DNA of 36,306 bases from a bacterium (GTDB taxonomy: Bacteria > Myxococcota_A > UBA9160 > SZUA-336): contig JAAELY010000232.1 in assembly GCA_024226335.1 (NCBI GenBank), forward strand, positions 1 through 36,306. Direction: 5' to 3'. The stretch's first letter is position 1. Each line of letters starts with the position of its first letter. Position numbers and translations under genes: made by a program. Below are positions 7,529-15,628 of the stretch, piece by piece. The notes beneath the pieces are model-generated. The model had not been told where the DNA came from. It did no database searches and was given only the letters and a program-made list of their open reading frames with translations.

Positions 7529-9061
7529 ATGGAGCCCTTACTCGCGGCACTCGGGGCCGTTTTGCTGCTCTTCGGTTTCTTCGGTCTCTTCGCCGGAGCG
7601 TCCGGCGCGATGACTGGCTTTCACCTGGTCGTCGGTGGTGGTCTGCTGGCCTACGCGGGCCTGCGACGCTCGGGCAAGCTGGTTGAACTCTTCGCTGGCG
7701 GAACGGCAAAGCGCGGCGGCAACGTGGTGGTGCAGACGCTGATCGTGCTGGCGATCTCCGGAATGGCCGTGTTCATCTCCGAGCGCAACCCAGTTCGCTG
7801 GGATTGGACCGAGTCGGGCGTGCACACGCTGGCACCGGGCACGATCGAAATGCTGGAGCGCATTCCCGAAGACAGCCATGTGGAGATCTACGCCTTCTAC
7901 GCGAAGGGCGGACAACAGCCCGGCCGAGCCGAACTCGACAAGTACAGTTATCGAAGCGATCGGGTGAAGGTGAAGGTCTTCGACCCGAATGAACGACCCG
8001 AACTCGCGCATCGTTTTGAGGTGAACAACCAGGACGGAGTCGTGATCGTTTGTGGAGGGAGTTGCGACGAGGCCAGGGGAACCGCCCGTCTGGCCGAAGT
8101 GAGCGAGAATGAAATCACCAAGGCGATTCGCAGCGTCATTTCCGAAACAAAGACACTCTACTTTCTGACCGGGCATGGCGAAGCGGATCTCGAGGATGAC
8201 CAGGCTTCCGGCATCAGCATGATCAAGACCGCGCTCCAGGACGAGAATCTCTCGGTCGAACCTCTGCTCCTGGCGAAGGAAGCCGCGGTTCCCGAAGACG
8301 CCGACGGAGTGATCATCGTCGGACCGAGCCATTCGGTGTTCCAGCGCGAACTCGAAATGCTCGACAGCTATCTGCGCGGCGGGGGTTCGCTGATGATCTT
8401 CGCGGAGCCCCTGGTCGTGAGCAATCTGGAAGAGCAGGTGCTTTCCTGGGGGATCGAACTCGGCAGCGACATCCTCGTGGAGAAACAGCTTCAGCTCTTC
8501 GGTGGACCGAAGCTCGGTGTGCAACCGGTCGTCAATACCTACGGCGCGCATGCGATTACCGAGAAACTTCGTGGTCAGCCGACGGTGTTCCAGATGGCGC
8601 GTTCGGTGCGCGCTAGCGATGATGCTTCGGGTGTGGTCGAGCTGGCCATGACCAGCGGGGCGAGCTGGGCGGAAACCGATCTCGAGGAGTTCGCCACGCA
8701 GCGGACGGTGAAGCTCGACCCGGACAAGGACCGCGTCGGACCGATCGCACTGGCGGCGGCGCGAACGTTCGAGGTCGAAGGAGACGCTGCGGCGGAAGGT
8801 CGTCTGATCGTGGTCGGAGACTCTGATTTCGCGCGCAATCGCTATGTGTCGGAGTTCTTCAACGGCGATCTCGTACTGAACATGGCCAACTGGCTCGTCG
8901 GCGAGGAAAAATTCGCCACCATCGAACGCAAGATGCCGCGAGCCTCGAACATCGGTATGAGCGTCGAACAGTTTGCGAATTTCCGCTTCTTGTCGCTCTT
9001 CTTCCTGCCTGAAGCCATCCTGATGCTCGGAGTCGTGAACTGGTGGCGGCGTCGGACCTGA
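7529..9061 (+). CDS. GldG family protein (ABC transporter auxiliary component)
   Basis: A 510-residue membrane-anchored protein. The first 90 residues hold three hydrophobic segments, then comes a long soluble region, probably periplasmic, starting with FISERNPVRWDWTESGVHTLAPGT. A final hydrophobic stretch lies near 485-505 before WWRRRT. The soluble part is of the GldG/ABC-auxiliary type (related to intraflagellar-transport-like domains), with YFLTGHGEADLED, a VIIVGP segment and VVGDSDFARN. In Bacteroidetes GldG works with GldA and GldF in gliding; homologues in non-gliding bacteria have no settled role. An AGGAGG site lies six bases before the ATG. The gene sits directly between the ABC-2 permease and the DUF4340 gene, a recurring arrangement. 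Confidence 0.88.
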   Translation: MEPLLAALGAVLLLFGFFGLFAGASGAMTGFHLVVGGGLLAYAGLRRSGKLVELFAGGTAKRGGNVVVQTLIVLAISGMAVFISERNPVRWDWTESGVHTLAPGTIEMLERIPEDSHVEIYAFYAKGGQQPGRAELDKYSYRSDRVKVKVFDPNERPELAHRFEVNNQDGVVIVCGGSCDEARGTARLAEVSENEITKAIRSVISETKTLYFLTGHGEADLEDDQASGISMIKTALQDENLSVEPLLLAKEAAVPEDADGVIIVGPSHSVFQRELEMLDSYLRGGGSLMIFAEPLVVSNLEEQVLSWGIELGSDILVEKQLQLFGGPKLGVQPVVNTYGAHAITEKLRGQPTVFQMARSVRASDDASGVVELAMTSGASWAETDLEEFATQRTVKLDPDKDRVGPIALAAARTFEVEGDAAAEGRLIVVGDSDFARNRYVSEFFNGDLVLNMANWLVGEEKFATIERKMPRASNIGMSVEQFANFRFLSLFFLPEAILMLGVVNWWRRRT

Positions 9062-9074
9062 GCGGAGCAAGGCC

Positions 9075-10499
9075 ATGAATCTGCGCGGAACACTCGGTTT
9101 GCTGCTTGTGGCGGTCGGTCTCGGAGCCTATGTCTGGTTCGTCGAGATTCGTGGTGAGCAAGAACGGCAGGCGGCCGAAAAAGCCGAGAAGCGCCTGCTC
9201 GAGATCTCGGCTGATACCGTTCAGTCGCTCGAACTGGTGACCAGCGATGGGGGGCCGGCCCGAGCTGTGCGCGACGGAGACGGGTGGCGCCTGGAAACGC
9301 CCGTCGCCTACCCAGCCAATCCCGCAAGCATCGATGGAGCGCTCGCTGCGCTCGCCGAGTTCGACTTCGCCGCCAGAATCGAGAGGCCGGACGAATCACT
9401 CGAAGCTTTTGGTCTGGGCGAGAAGGCCCAGCCCGTCGTGTTGAAGCTCAGTGATGGCAACTCGATCCGCATTTCCCTGGGCGGAAAGACGCCGGTTGGC
9501 GGCATGCGTTATGTGGCCCTCGAGAGAGAATCCGAGTTCATCTACACCGTTCCCGAGCAGGTCACTGGGCCCTTGACGCCGACTCTGTTCAGTTTGCGCG
9601 ACAAGCGCATCCTCGACTTCGATAGCGATGCCGTGACGGCGATGCGCGTTTCGGCCAATGGGAGTCTGGTTGCAGCGGCCGAACGAGTGCTGGAAGGCGA
9701 GACGCCCGGGAGCTGGCACCTCAGTGCGCCGATCGAGGATCGCGCATCGATGTCCCAGATTACCCGCTTGCTCGTCGACCTGAGCCTTGCGAGCGCAACC
9801 GGGTTCGTCGATGAACCCGAGAGCGAGTCCAGCTACGGGCTCGACCGCCCGGATATCGAGGTCGATATCGTCGAACCCGAGCGCACTCGACATCTGGAAC
9901 TGGCGAAGTCAGGGGACGAGACGTACATGCGCGTCGCAGGCCGTCCGCTGGTGTTTCGCATTCCGCAGAGCCTACTGCAGAACATCCCGGTGGATCTGTT
10001 CTCTTTCCGCGACCACCAGGTTCTCGAACTCGCCGAAAAGGAAATCCGTCAGGTCCAGATCGAATTCCCGCGCGAACAGAAGAGCTTCCGCTTCGAGCGC
10101 GTGAAGAACGACTGGCTGCCGCTGGACAGCGAGGTGCGTCTGAAACCGCTCAAGATCGACGATCTCGTGTACTCGATCGAGTCTCTAGAGGCGACCGAGG
10201 TGGTCGACGGTGCGCCGAAGCTGGCCGTTCTCGGTCTGGACCCGCCGCGCGTGCGCGTGCGCCTGGGCGACGATGCCGGTGAGGAGTTTGGCTGGCTCGA
10301 ACTCGGAGATCCTGCGCCCAATGTCGGGCTGCCGGCGCGATCTTCGCGCAGACCCAAGATCTGGCGCGTGAACAGCGACCTGGGCCGCGAGGTTCCCCTG
10401 GGATTCGAGGCGTTCGAGAATCTCTTCGTCGAACCTTCTGAAGACGTCGAGGAAGATGAAGCCGAAGCGACTCCCGTCGCACCGGACACAGGCTCCTAA
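9075..10499 (+). CDS. DUF4340 domain-containing protein
   Basis: A 474-residue protein with one N-terminal membrane helix (LGLLLVAVGLGAYVWFVEI) followed by a charged region and repeated modules. Each module has the pattern of an ETP-like strand, a FGL or YGL turn and a short repeat such as VLKLSDGNSIRISLGGKTPVGG, which is characteristic of DUF4340. The C terminus is acidic (SEDVEEDEAEA). The protein is probably anchored with its bulk in the periplasm. It lies 13 bases after the GldG-like gene with a GGAG-type ribosome site, which makes it the fourth member of the exporter module. The family has no established biochemical function; I infer a structural or substrate-presenting role. The stop is directly adjacent to the convergent suhB-like stop, leaving no room for a terminator. 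Confidence 0.88.
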   Translation: MNLRGTLGLLLVAVGLGAYVWFVEIRGEQERQAAEKAEKRLLEISADTVQSLELVTSDGGPARAVRDGDGWRLETPVAYPANPASIDGALAALAEFDFAARIERPDESLEAFGLGEKAQPVVLKLSDGNSIRISLGGKTPVGGMRYVALERESEFIYTVPEQVTGPLTPTLFSLRDKRILDFDSDAVTAMRVSANGSLVAAAERVLEGETPGSWHLSAPIEDRASMSQITRLLVDLSLASATGFVDEPESESSYGLDRPDIEVDIVEPERTRHLELAKSGDETYMRVAGRPLVFRIPQSLLQNIPVDLFSFRDHQVLELAEKEIRQVQIEFPREQKSFRFERVKNDWLPLDSEVRLKPLKIDDLVYSIESLEATEVVDGAPKLAVLGLDPPRVRVRLGDDAGEEFGWLELGDPAPNVGLPARSSRRPKIWRVNSDLGREVPLGFEAFENLFVEPSEDVEEDEAEATPVAPDTGS

Positions 10500-11276
10500 T
10501 CAGGCGCCAGACAAGACCTGGAGCAGTTGCTCGTGCAGCCGTCCGTTGCTCGCCACGATCCGTTCGCCCTGGGAAGGTGTCGCGCCCCCGTCGAGGTCAC
10601 TCGTGTGGCCACCCGCTTCTTCGATCAACAGGATTCCGGCGGCCACGTCCCAGGGATGTAGAGAGAGTTCCCAGAACCCGTCGAAGCGTCCGCATGCGAT
10701 GTAGGCCAGATCCAACGCCGCAGAGCCCGCGCGACGTATGGCCTGAGCGCGTCTCAGGAAACGCGAGAAATATTCCAGGTTCGTGTTCTCACCCGAGTGA
10801 GCATCGTAGGCAAAGCCGGTCGCGAGCAAAGCCCGCCCGAGTTCGCTTTCCTGCGACACGCGTATCGCGTCCCCGTTGAGCGAAGCTCCCGCACCGCGTT
10901 CGGCAGCGAAGAGTTCGTCCTTCATCGGGTCGTAGACCACGCCCACATGTCGTGTGCCTTCGAGTTCGATGCCGATCGAGATCGCGTAGTGTGGAAATCC
11001 GTGGGCGTAGTTCGTCGTTCCGTCGATCGGGTCGACGATCCAGCACACGCCGCTCTTGCCGTCGCGGGGGTCGGCCTCTTCGGTGACGATCGCATCATCT
11101 GGTCGAGCGGTTTCGATGCGCGCGCGAATCAGCGCGTCACAGGCGCGGTCTACGTCGGTGACCAGATCGATCGAACTGCTCTTCGTTTCGATCTCGCGTT
11201 TCTGGCCGAAACGGCTGCGGGAAAGCTCTCCCGCTTCGCGTGCGATGCCACTGGCCAGTTCGAGCAGCCCACTCAT
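10500..11276 (-). CDS. suhB: Inositol monophosphatase family protein
   Basis: A 258-residue, magnesium-dependent phosphatase of the IMPase/SuhB family. Metal-binding motifs are all present: EEAD near residue 67, WIVDPIDGTTNYAHG near 79-94, and the C-terminal HPWDVAAG. The DLVTDVDRACD segment is the usual lithium-sensitive phosphatase signature. Substrates in this family include inositol phosphates and other sugar phosphates, and SuhB of enteric bacteria also acts in rRNA transcription complexes; which applies here is unknown. Its ATG overlaps the tatD stop (ATGA), so it is the last gene of the holB-metG-tatD-suhB operon. Confidence 0.92.
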   Translation of the reverse strand: MSGLLELASGIAREAGELSRSRFGQKREIETKSSSIDLVTDVDRACDALIRARIETARPDDAIVTEEADPRDGKSGVCWIVDPIDGTTNYAHGFPHYAISIGIELEGTRHVGVVYDPMKDELFAAERGAGASLNGDAIRVSQESELGRALLATGFAYDAHSGENTNLEYFSRFLRRAQAIRRAGSAALDLAYIACGRFDGFWELSLHPWDVAAGILLIEEAGGHTSDLDGGATPSQGERIVASNGRLHEQLLQVLSGA

Positions 11277-12076
11277 GCGGGCGGCTCGAGAGCAAATGCC
11301 CGACAGGTGGTTGCGGTGGTTCGTTCAGCGATCGACTCGGCACTGCAGTCGAGCGTTTCTGCCAGGCATTCCGCAACTCGGCCCACCCATGCGGGTTCAT
11401 TGCGCTTGCCGCGGTGGGGAACCGGAGCGAGAAGCGGGGAGTCGGTCTCGATCAGGATCCGGTCCGGCGGTACCTGACGTGCCACCTCGCGCAGATCTTC
11501 GGCACTCTTGAAGGTGACGATGCCCGAGAATCCGATGTCGAAGCCGCGTGCGAGGCAGTCATCGGCGAAGATCTGGTCGCCGGAGAAGCAGTGGATGACG
11601 CCTCCGGCGCGGTCTGCATTTTCCTCGTCGAAGATGCGCAGGATGTCGTCGAAGGCGTCGCGTGTGTCCCGGCTGGGTCGCACGTGGATGACCAGCGGTA
11701 GCTGCCTTCGATGCGCGAGCTGGATCTGGCCACGCAGGCACTCCGCCTGGGCTTCGCGCGGTGAGTGCTCGTACCAGTAGTCGAGTCCACATTCCCCGAC
11801 GGCTACGACCTTTTCATGCGCGCACCAGCCGTCGATCGCACGGGCCGAGATTTCACTCCACTCATTCGCGTCGTGGGGGTGTACGCCGGTCGTCGCCCAG
11901 ACCCCGGCTTGTTCCTGGGCCAGGCTGACCGCGCCGGCGTTGGCGCCAACCCCGTACCCGGCACCGATGGCAATCACGCCCACCACTCCCGCTTGACGTG
12001 CCCGTTCCAGGATGGCCGGCGCTTCCGCCAGAAGGTCCGGTGCACCCACGTGTGCGTGGCTGTCGAAGAGTTTCAC
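11273..12076 (-). CDS. tatD: TatD family metal-dependent hydrolase
   Basis: A 267-residue member of the TatD deoxyribonuclease family. The metal ligands are visible in order: FDSHAHVG at the N terminus, the glutamate in VGECGLDYWYEHS, the histidine in LVIHVRPSRDT, HCFSG, and IETDSPLLAPVPHRG with the family-typical NEPAWV after it. TatD proteins act as 3'-5' exonucleases or DNA-repair nucleases in characterised bacteria. The GTG start at 12076 overlaps the metG stop (GTGA) and puts HAH at the correct distance from the N terminus. An open frame to 12145 would add residues overlapping metG and is not family-like. The neighbourhood with metG and holB is a common one for tatD. Confidence 0.93.
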   Translation of the reverse strand: MKLFDSHAHVGAPDLLAEAPAILERARQAGVVGVIAIGAGYGVGANAGAVSLAQEQAGVWATTGVHPHDANEWSEISARAIDGWCAHEKVVAVGECGLDYWYEHSPREAQAECLRGQIQLAHRRQLPLVIHVRPSRDTRDAFDDILRIFDEENADRAGGVIHCFSGDQIFADDCLARGFDIGFSGIVTFKSAEDLREVARQVPPDRILIETDSPLLAPVPHRGKRNEPAWVGRVAECLAETLDCSAESIAERTTATTCRAFALEPPA

Positions 12077-13596
12077 TCCGTCTCGATGCGAGGAAACAGG
12101 GCTTCGATCTTCTTCGTCTGTGTCCCTGCGCTGAGCTGGCCCCATACGAGCCTCTCGGCGAGCGTGCCGGTACAGATCGGCTCGCCCAGGCTCTCCATGA
12201 TCTTCAAACTCGTTTCCGGAAGGAAGGACTCGAGTAGCACCGCGATTACGCGCAGCGACTCACACAACTCGTACATCACATCTTCGAGCTTGGCGCGTTT
12301 TTCCGGATCCTTGGCCAGCGCCCACGGTGCCTCGCTGTCCACGTACTTATTGGCCGCTGACAGGAGTTCCCAGAGCGCTGACAGCGCGCGCTGTGTGCTG
12401 AATTCGCGGATGTGGCGATCGACCTCCTGCGCCACGCGCACGGCCGTTTCCGAAAGATCGCCGGGTTCCCGGTACTCGGGGACCACTCCGTCGCAGTACT
12501 TCGCCAGCATGCTGATACTGCGATTGAGCAGATTTCCCAGGTCGTTGGCCAGGTCGGCGTTCACTCGCTGTATCAGGCTCTCTTCGGAGAAGTCGCTGTC
12601 CAGACCCCAGGACATGTCTCGCAGTATGTAGTACCTGAAAGACGGGAAACCGTATTTGTCTCGCATGACCAGGGGATCGACCAGATTGCCCAGGCTCTTG
12701 GATATCTTGGTGTTTTCCATGTTCCAGTAGCCGTGTACGTGCAGGCCCTGGTACAGCGGAACACCGGCTGCGTGCAGCATGGTCGGCCAGAAGATTCCGT
12801 GTGGCTTGAGGATGTCCTTGGCGATCAGGTGATGCGCCCCCGCCCAGTGGCTCTCGAAGTTTTCACCGTCGGGGTAGCCGATACCCGTCAGATAGTTCAC
12901 GAGCGCATCGATCCAGACGTAGATCGTATAGTCTTCGTCCCAGGGAGCTGCGATTCCCCAGGACAGGCGCTCACGCGGTCGCGTGATGCACAGGTCTTCG
13001 AGCGCGCCGCTCTTGAGCGTTGAGAGGACTTCGTTTCGGTAACGCTCTGGCGTGATTAGTTGCGGGTTCGCCTCGATCTCGCCAATCAACCACTCGAAGT
13101 GGTTTGACATCTTGAAGAAGTAGTTGGCTTCGCTGCGTTCCTCGGGTTCGGCGTCGTGTTGCGTGCAGCGACCGTTGTCGAGTTCTCGTTCGGTCAGGTA
13201 GCGCTCGCAGCCGACGCAGTAGCGACCCGTGTACTCGCGCAACTCGATCTCACCGCGATCGTAGATGGTCTGCCAGAAGGTCCGCACCGCCTGCTTGTGG
13301 TCGGCATCCGTCGTGCGGATGAAGCGGTCGTACTTCAGGCCGAGCGTGTCCCAGGTCGAGCGGAAGCGCTCGGCCATGCCGTCGACGAAGGCTTGGGGCG
13401 TCAGGCCTTCCTTCTCGGCTGCTTCGACCATCTTCTCGCCGTGCTCGTCGATGCCAGTGAGCAGGAAGCAGTTCTCACCCGCCGCGCGGTGGTAGCGCAC
13501 GAGCGTGTCGGCCACCGTCGTAGTGTAGGTGCTGCCGATGTGCGGTGCGGCATTCGGGTAGTACAGCGGTGTCGTGACGTAGAAGATCTCGGCCAT
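12073..13596 (-). CDS. metG: Methionyl-tRNA synthetase
   Basis: A 507-residue class I aminoacyl-tRNA synthetase that charges tRNA-Met. The HIGH signature appears as PHIGS at residues 18-22 and the KMSKS loop as KISKS near residue 295. A zinc-knuckle segment YCVGCERYLTERE lies near residue 125 followed by a C/H pair (RCTQHD). The connective peptide and WGIAAPWDEDYTIYVWIDALVNY are typical. The C terminus ends after the anticodon-binding helical bundle, so the dimerising EMAP/tRNA-binding domain of longer MetG proteins is missing. This shorter form is well known. The gene lies 27 bases after holB and is joined to tatD by a GTGA overlap. Confidence 0.96.
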   Translation of the reverse strand: MAEIFYVTTPLYYPNAAPHIGSTYTTTVADTLVRYHRAAGENCFLLTGIDEHGEKMVEAAEKEGLTPQAFVDGMAERFRSTWDTLGLKYDRFIRTTDADHKQAVRTFWQTIYDRGEIELREYTGRYCVGCERYLTERELDNGRCTQHDAEPEERSEANYFFKMSNHFEWLIGEIEANPQLITPERYRNEVLSTLKSGALEDLCITRPRERLSWGIAAPWDEDYTIYVWIDALVNYLTGIGYPDGENFESHWAGAHHLIAKDILKPHGIFWPTMLHAAGVPLYQGLHVHGYWNMENTKISKSLGNLVDPLVMRDKYGFPSFRYYILRDMSWGLDSDFSEESLIQRVNADLANDLGNLLNRSISMLAKYCDGVVPEYREPGDLSETAVRVAQEVDRHIREFSTQRALSALWELLSAANKYVDSEAPWALAKDPEKRAKLEDVMYELCESLRVIAVLLESFLPETSLKIMESLGEPICTGTLAERLVWGQLSAGTQTKKIEALFPRIETE

Positions 13597-13623
13597 GAGC
13601 AGGCAAGGATAGCCCGGCGTGTT

Positions 13624-14589
13624 TCAGATGCTCGCGCGCAGATCCATCAGAAGGCCCTCGACTACGAGTTGAGGGTTCAGGTTTCGGCGTCGCATTTCGC
13701 GCTGAGCGTCGCGTCCGGCCTCGAAGCGCTCCAGCCAGAGCGTCAGCGTCTTGCCGTTTCCCTGCTGGGCGGCGGCTTCCGCAGATCCCCGGGTGAGGGC
13801 ATCGTGGACGGCCATGAACAGTTCCGTCCGCTTGCGCGCCACTTCCCCACCGCGGAAACGCTCGCAGAACTCCAGGATCTCGCTGGCACCGCAGGCGGCG
13901 ATCCCTTCGATCATGGTGCGGATCTCAGCCGCGTCCTCGGAGTGAGTTTGTGCCCAGGCTCGGGCGTGCTCGGCACTGCCTCCGCTGACGGTGCTGGCGA
14001 GCCAGGCCTCGGACTCGCTCAGGCCTTCTGCGATCAACTGCTCGCGGACTTCGCTTTCGCGAGGCGCGACCAACCGCAGCCGGACCGTCCGGGATCGCAG
14101 GGTCTTCGGCAGCGCCTCGGAGGACTCGGCCACCAGGATCAGCACGGTGTCTTCCGGCGGTTCTTCCAGGGTCTTGAGCAGCGCATTGGCGGCTTCGACT
14201 CGCAAACGCTCCGCACCTAGAACGAGTCCCACCCGGCGTCCGCCTTCGTTGGCCACCAGACTGAGATCGCGTTGCAAATCGCGAATCTGGTCGACCTTCA
14301 CATACGCTCCGTCCGGTTGGACCCACTTCAGATCGGGGTGTCCGGGCAGGGCAGGCGGATCTTCGGATTCGTCTTTGCCGTCGTTTGATGAAAGCAGACG
14401 ACAGTCGTGACACTCCCCGCAGGGATCGTCGCCCCCCGCACGACAGAGCAACAGCTTCGCGAACCAGCAGACGATCTCCGTCTTGCCGGTTCCCGAAGCA
14501 CCTTCCAGCAAGTAAGCGCCGTGCAGCTTGTTTCGGGCGCGTGCGCCTCTCAACTCAGTTTGAATTGCCGTGTGGTCTTCTCGGTTCAT
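13624..14589 (-). CDS. holB: DNA polymerase III delta-prime subunit
   Basis: A 321-residue clamp-loader AAA+ protein. The P-loop reads GASGTGKTE near residues 29-37, followed by the four-cysteine zinc module (CRAGGDDPCGECHDC) seen in delta-prime and tau/gamma subunits. The sensor segment LLKTLEEPPEDTVLILVAES is family-typical. The usual SRC arginine-finger motif reads SRT here, which keeps serine and arginine but not cysteine. Delta-prime helps load the sliding clamp at replication. I chose the ATG at 14589; the frame remains open to a TTG at 14658, but those 23 residues lack similarity. There is no clear ribosome site before the ATG, and the upstream bases TTGAGA-16-TGTTAT could be a promoter leaving almost no leader. 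It is the first gene of a four-gene operon. Confidence 0.9.
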   Translation of the reverse strand: MNREDHTAIQTELRGARARNKLHGAYLLEGASGTGKTEIVCWFAKLLLCRAGGDDPCGECHDCRLLSSNDGKDESEDPPALPGHPDLKWVQPDGAYVKVDQIRDLQRDLSLVANEGGRRVGLVLGAERLRVEAANALLKTLEEPPEDTVLILVAESSEALPKTLRSRTVRLRLVAPRESEVREQLIAEGLSESEAWLASTVSGGSAEHARAWAQTHSEDAAEIRTMIEGIAACGASEILEFCERFRGGEVARKRTELFMAVHDALTRGSAEAAAQQGNGKTLTLWLERFEAGRDAQREMRRRNLNPQLVVEGLLMDLRASI

Positions 14590-14706
14590 CGTGGTCGGGA
14601 GGATAACAACACGGGCAACGAAGTTCTCAAGCGACGGGGATAGCAGACCGATAGGCAATTCGACCGCAAGTCTTGCGTAGACCGGCCCTAAAGGAGTGAC
14701 TCACAA

Positions 14707-15246
14707 ATGGCTTTTAACGAATTCCGAAAAAGGGACGACACGCGCCCTGGAGGAGGCGGAATGAGCGCGCCGAACAACGGTGGCGGCGGGGGCGTTGGTG
14801 CTCTGACCGCATTTATCGACCAGGGATCCGAGTTCTCGGGAAAGCTGTCCTTCAAGGACACCGTCCGTATCGACGGCCGCTTCGAGGGCGAGATCACCAG
14901 TGAAAACACGCTGATCGTCGGTGAGACGGGTCACGTCCAGGCGAACATCACGTCGGAGACGGTGATCATCTCCGGCGAGGTTCAGGGCGACATCATCGCC
15001 AGCGGCCAGGTGTCGATCCACAAGACCGGCTGTGTCCTCGGCGACATCCAGACGGCCAGCCTGCTCGTCGAAGAAGGCGCCCAGGTCAATGGACGCATCG
15101 ACATGAGCGCGCCGGGAATGAGCGATCGCTCGCGCAGCCAGAACAAGAACGAGAAGAACGAGAAGAACGAGAAGAGCGAGCAGACGAAAAAGACCGATGA
15201 GAAGCCCGAGCACGATTCGGCTTCCAGCGGCAGCAGCTCCAGCTGA
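14707..15246 (+). CDS. Bactofilin (polymer-forming cytoskeletal protein)
   Basis: A 179-residue protein with the bactofilin (DUF583) beta-helix at about residues 35-135. The regular hydrophobic/glycine pattern includes FSGKLSFKDTVRIDGRFEGEI, LIVGETGHVQANI and IISGEVQGDIIA. A glycine/proline-rich N-terminal arm and a highly charged Lys/Glu/Asn C-terminal tail flank it. Bactofilins polymerise without nucleotide and help shape cells, place proteins or anchor chromosome-segregation factors in myxobacteria. A strong AAAGGAG site precedes the ATG by 11 bases. The tail is encoded by a short tandem DNA repeat. It is transcribed alone, divergent from holB, and ends at a stable hairpin. Confidence 0.93.
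   Translation: MAFNEFRKRDDTRPGGGGMSAPNNGGGGGVGALTAFIDQGSEFSGKLSFKDTVRIDGRFEGEITSENTLIVGETGHVQANITSETVIISGEVQGDIIASGQVSIHKTGCVLGDIQTASLLVEEGAQVNGRIDMSAPGMSDRSRSQNKNEKNEKNEKSEQTKKTDEKPEHDSASSGSSSS
15148..15174 (+). repeat. Tandem 9-bp repeat in the bactofilin tail
   Basis: Three perfect copies of the nonamer AACGAGAAG stand head to tail, preceded by AACAAG and followed by a partial AGCGAG copy. They encode Asn-Glu-Lys triplets in the disordered C-terminal tail. The unit is a multiple of three, so gain or loss of copies would keep the frame and only alter tail length. Confidence 0.8.
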
Positions 15247-15259
15247 ACGGATCTGATCG

Positions 15260-15283
15260 GTCGGGGCGCTTCGGCGCCCCGAC
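15260..15283 (+). terminator. Terminator-like hairpin with UUCG loop
   Basis: A perfect 10-bp stem (15260-15269 with 15274-15283) closes a TTCG tetraloop 14 bases after the bactofilin stop. UUCG loops on GC-rich stems are exceptionally stable. The following bases are not a T run on either strand, so this may be a weak bidirectional terminator or an RNA 3' stabiliser between the convergent bactofilin and NifU-like genes. Confidence 0.6.
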
Positions 15284-15347
15284 GGTCGGCTCTTTCGGTC
15301 AGCTGGGTCGGCTCTTTCGGTCAGCCGGGTCGGCTCGTCCGGCTCAG
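15284..15347. repeat. 22-bp direct repeat, nearly three copies
   Basis: Copy one covers 15284-15305 and copy two 15306-15327, with 21 of 22 bases identical. A diverged third copy begins at 15328 and runs into the stop codon of the NifU-like gene (15344-15346). The core is GGTCGGCTC. It fills the space between the hairpin and the convergent gene. No function is evident. Confidence 0.75.
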
Positions 15348-15628
15348 GTGCCGATCAGCACCGACGTCACGCCCGGCACTTTCAGTCGAAGCGCCGGTTC
15401 CAGAACGAGTTTCCGGGTCATTTCGGACGCCGGACAGCTCGCGCAGGCGCCTTGCAGCACGACGTGCACGGTTCCGTCTTCATCGACGGATGCCAACTCG
15501 ACGTTGCCTCCGTCGGCGATCAGGCCCGGTCGCAGCGCATCCAGCGCACGGCGCACCGTTGCGGGTTTCACCGGCCGGGCTGCGGCCGCGTTGATCTCAT
15601 CTCTGCCATCACCTAGGGTTGCCGACAT
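15344..15628 (-). CDS. NifU-like (Nfu C-terminal domain) Fe-S scaffold protein
   Basis: A 94-residue protein consisting of a short tail and a single Nfu domain. The hallmark is IADGGNVELASVDEDG followed by GACASCPASEMT, where the CxxC pair holds a bridging iron-sulfur cluster for transfer to target enzymes. There is no NifU N-terminal scaffold or Nfu degenerate domain, so it is the minimal form. I chose the ATG at 15628. The frame stays open to 15748, but that part lies antisense to the MoaD domain and has no similarity. The start codon overlaps the divergent MoaD-MoaE start within a single CATG. A GTG at the VKPATV position is another possible start, with no better ribosome site. Confidence 0.85.
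   Translation of the reverse strand: MSATLGDGRDEINAAAARPVKPATVRRALDALRPGLIADGGNVELASVDEDGTVHVVLQGACASCPASEMTRKLVLEPALRLKVPGVTSVLIGT

Noticed and set aside
7538-9076. Open frame of 512 codons on the reverse strand opposite the GldG-like gene
   Set aside because: Composition is His/Arg-rich with no recognisable domain. The forward frame has helices, a ribosome site and family motifs; this is a shadow of GC-rich codon usage.
12077-12145. Longer N terminus for TatD
   Set aside because: The extra residues overlap metG and precede the HAH motif by far more than in the family. The GTG in the GTGA overlap is the better start.
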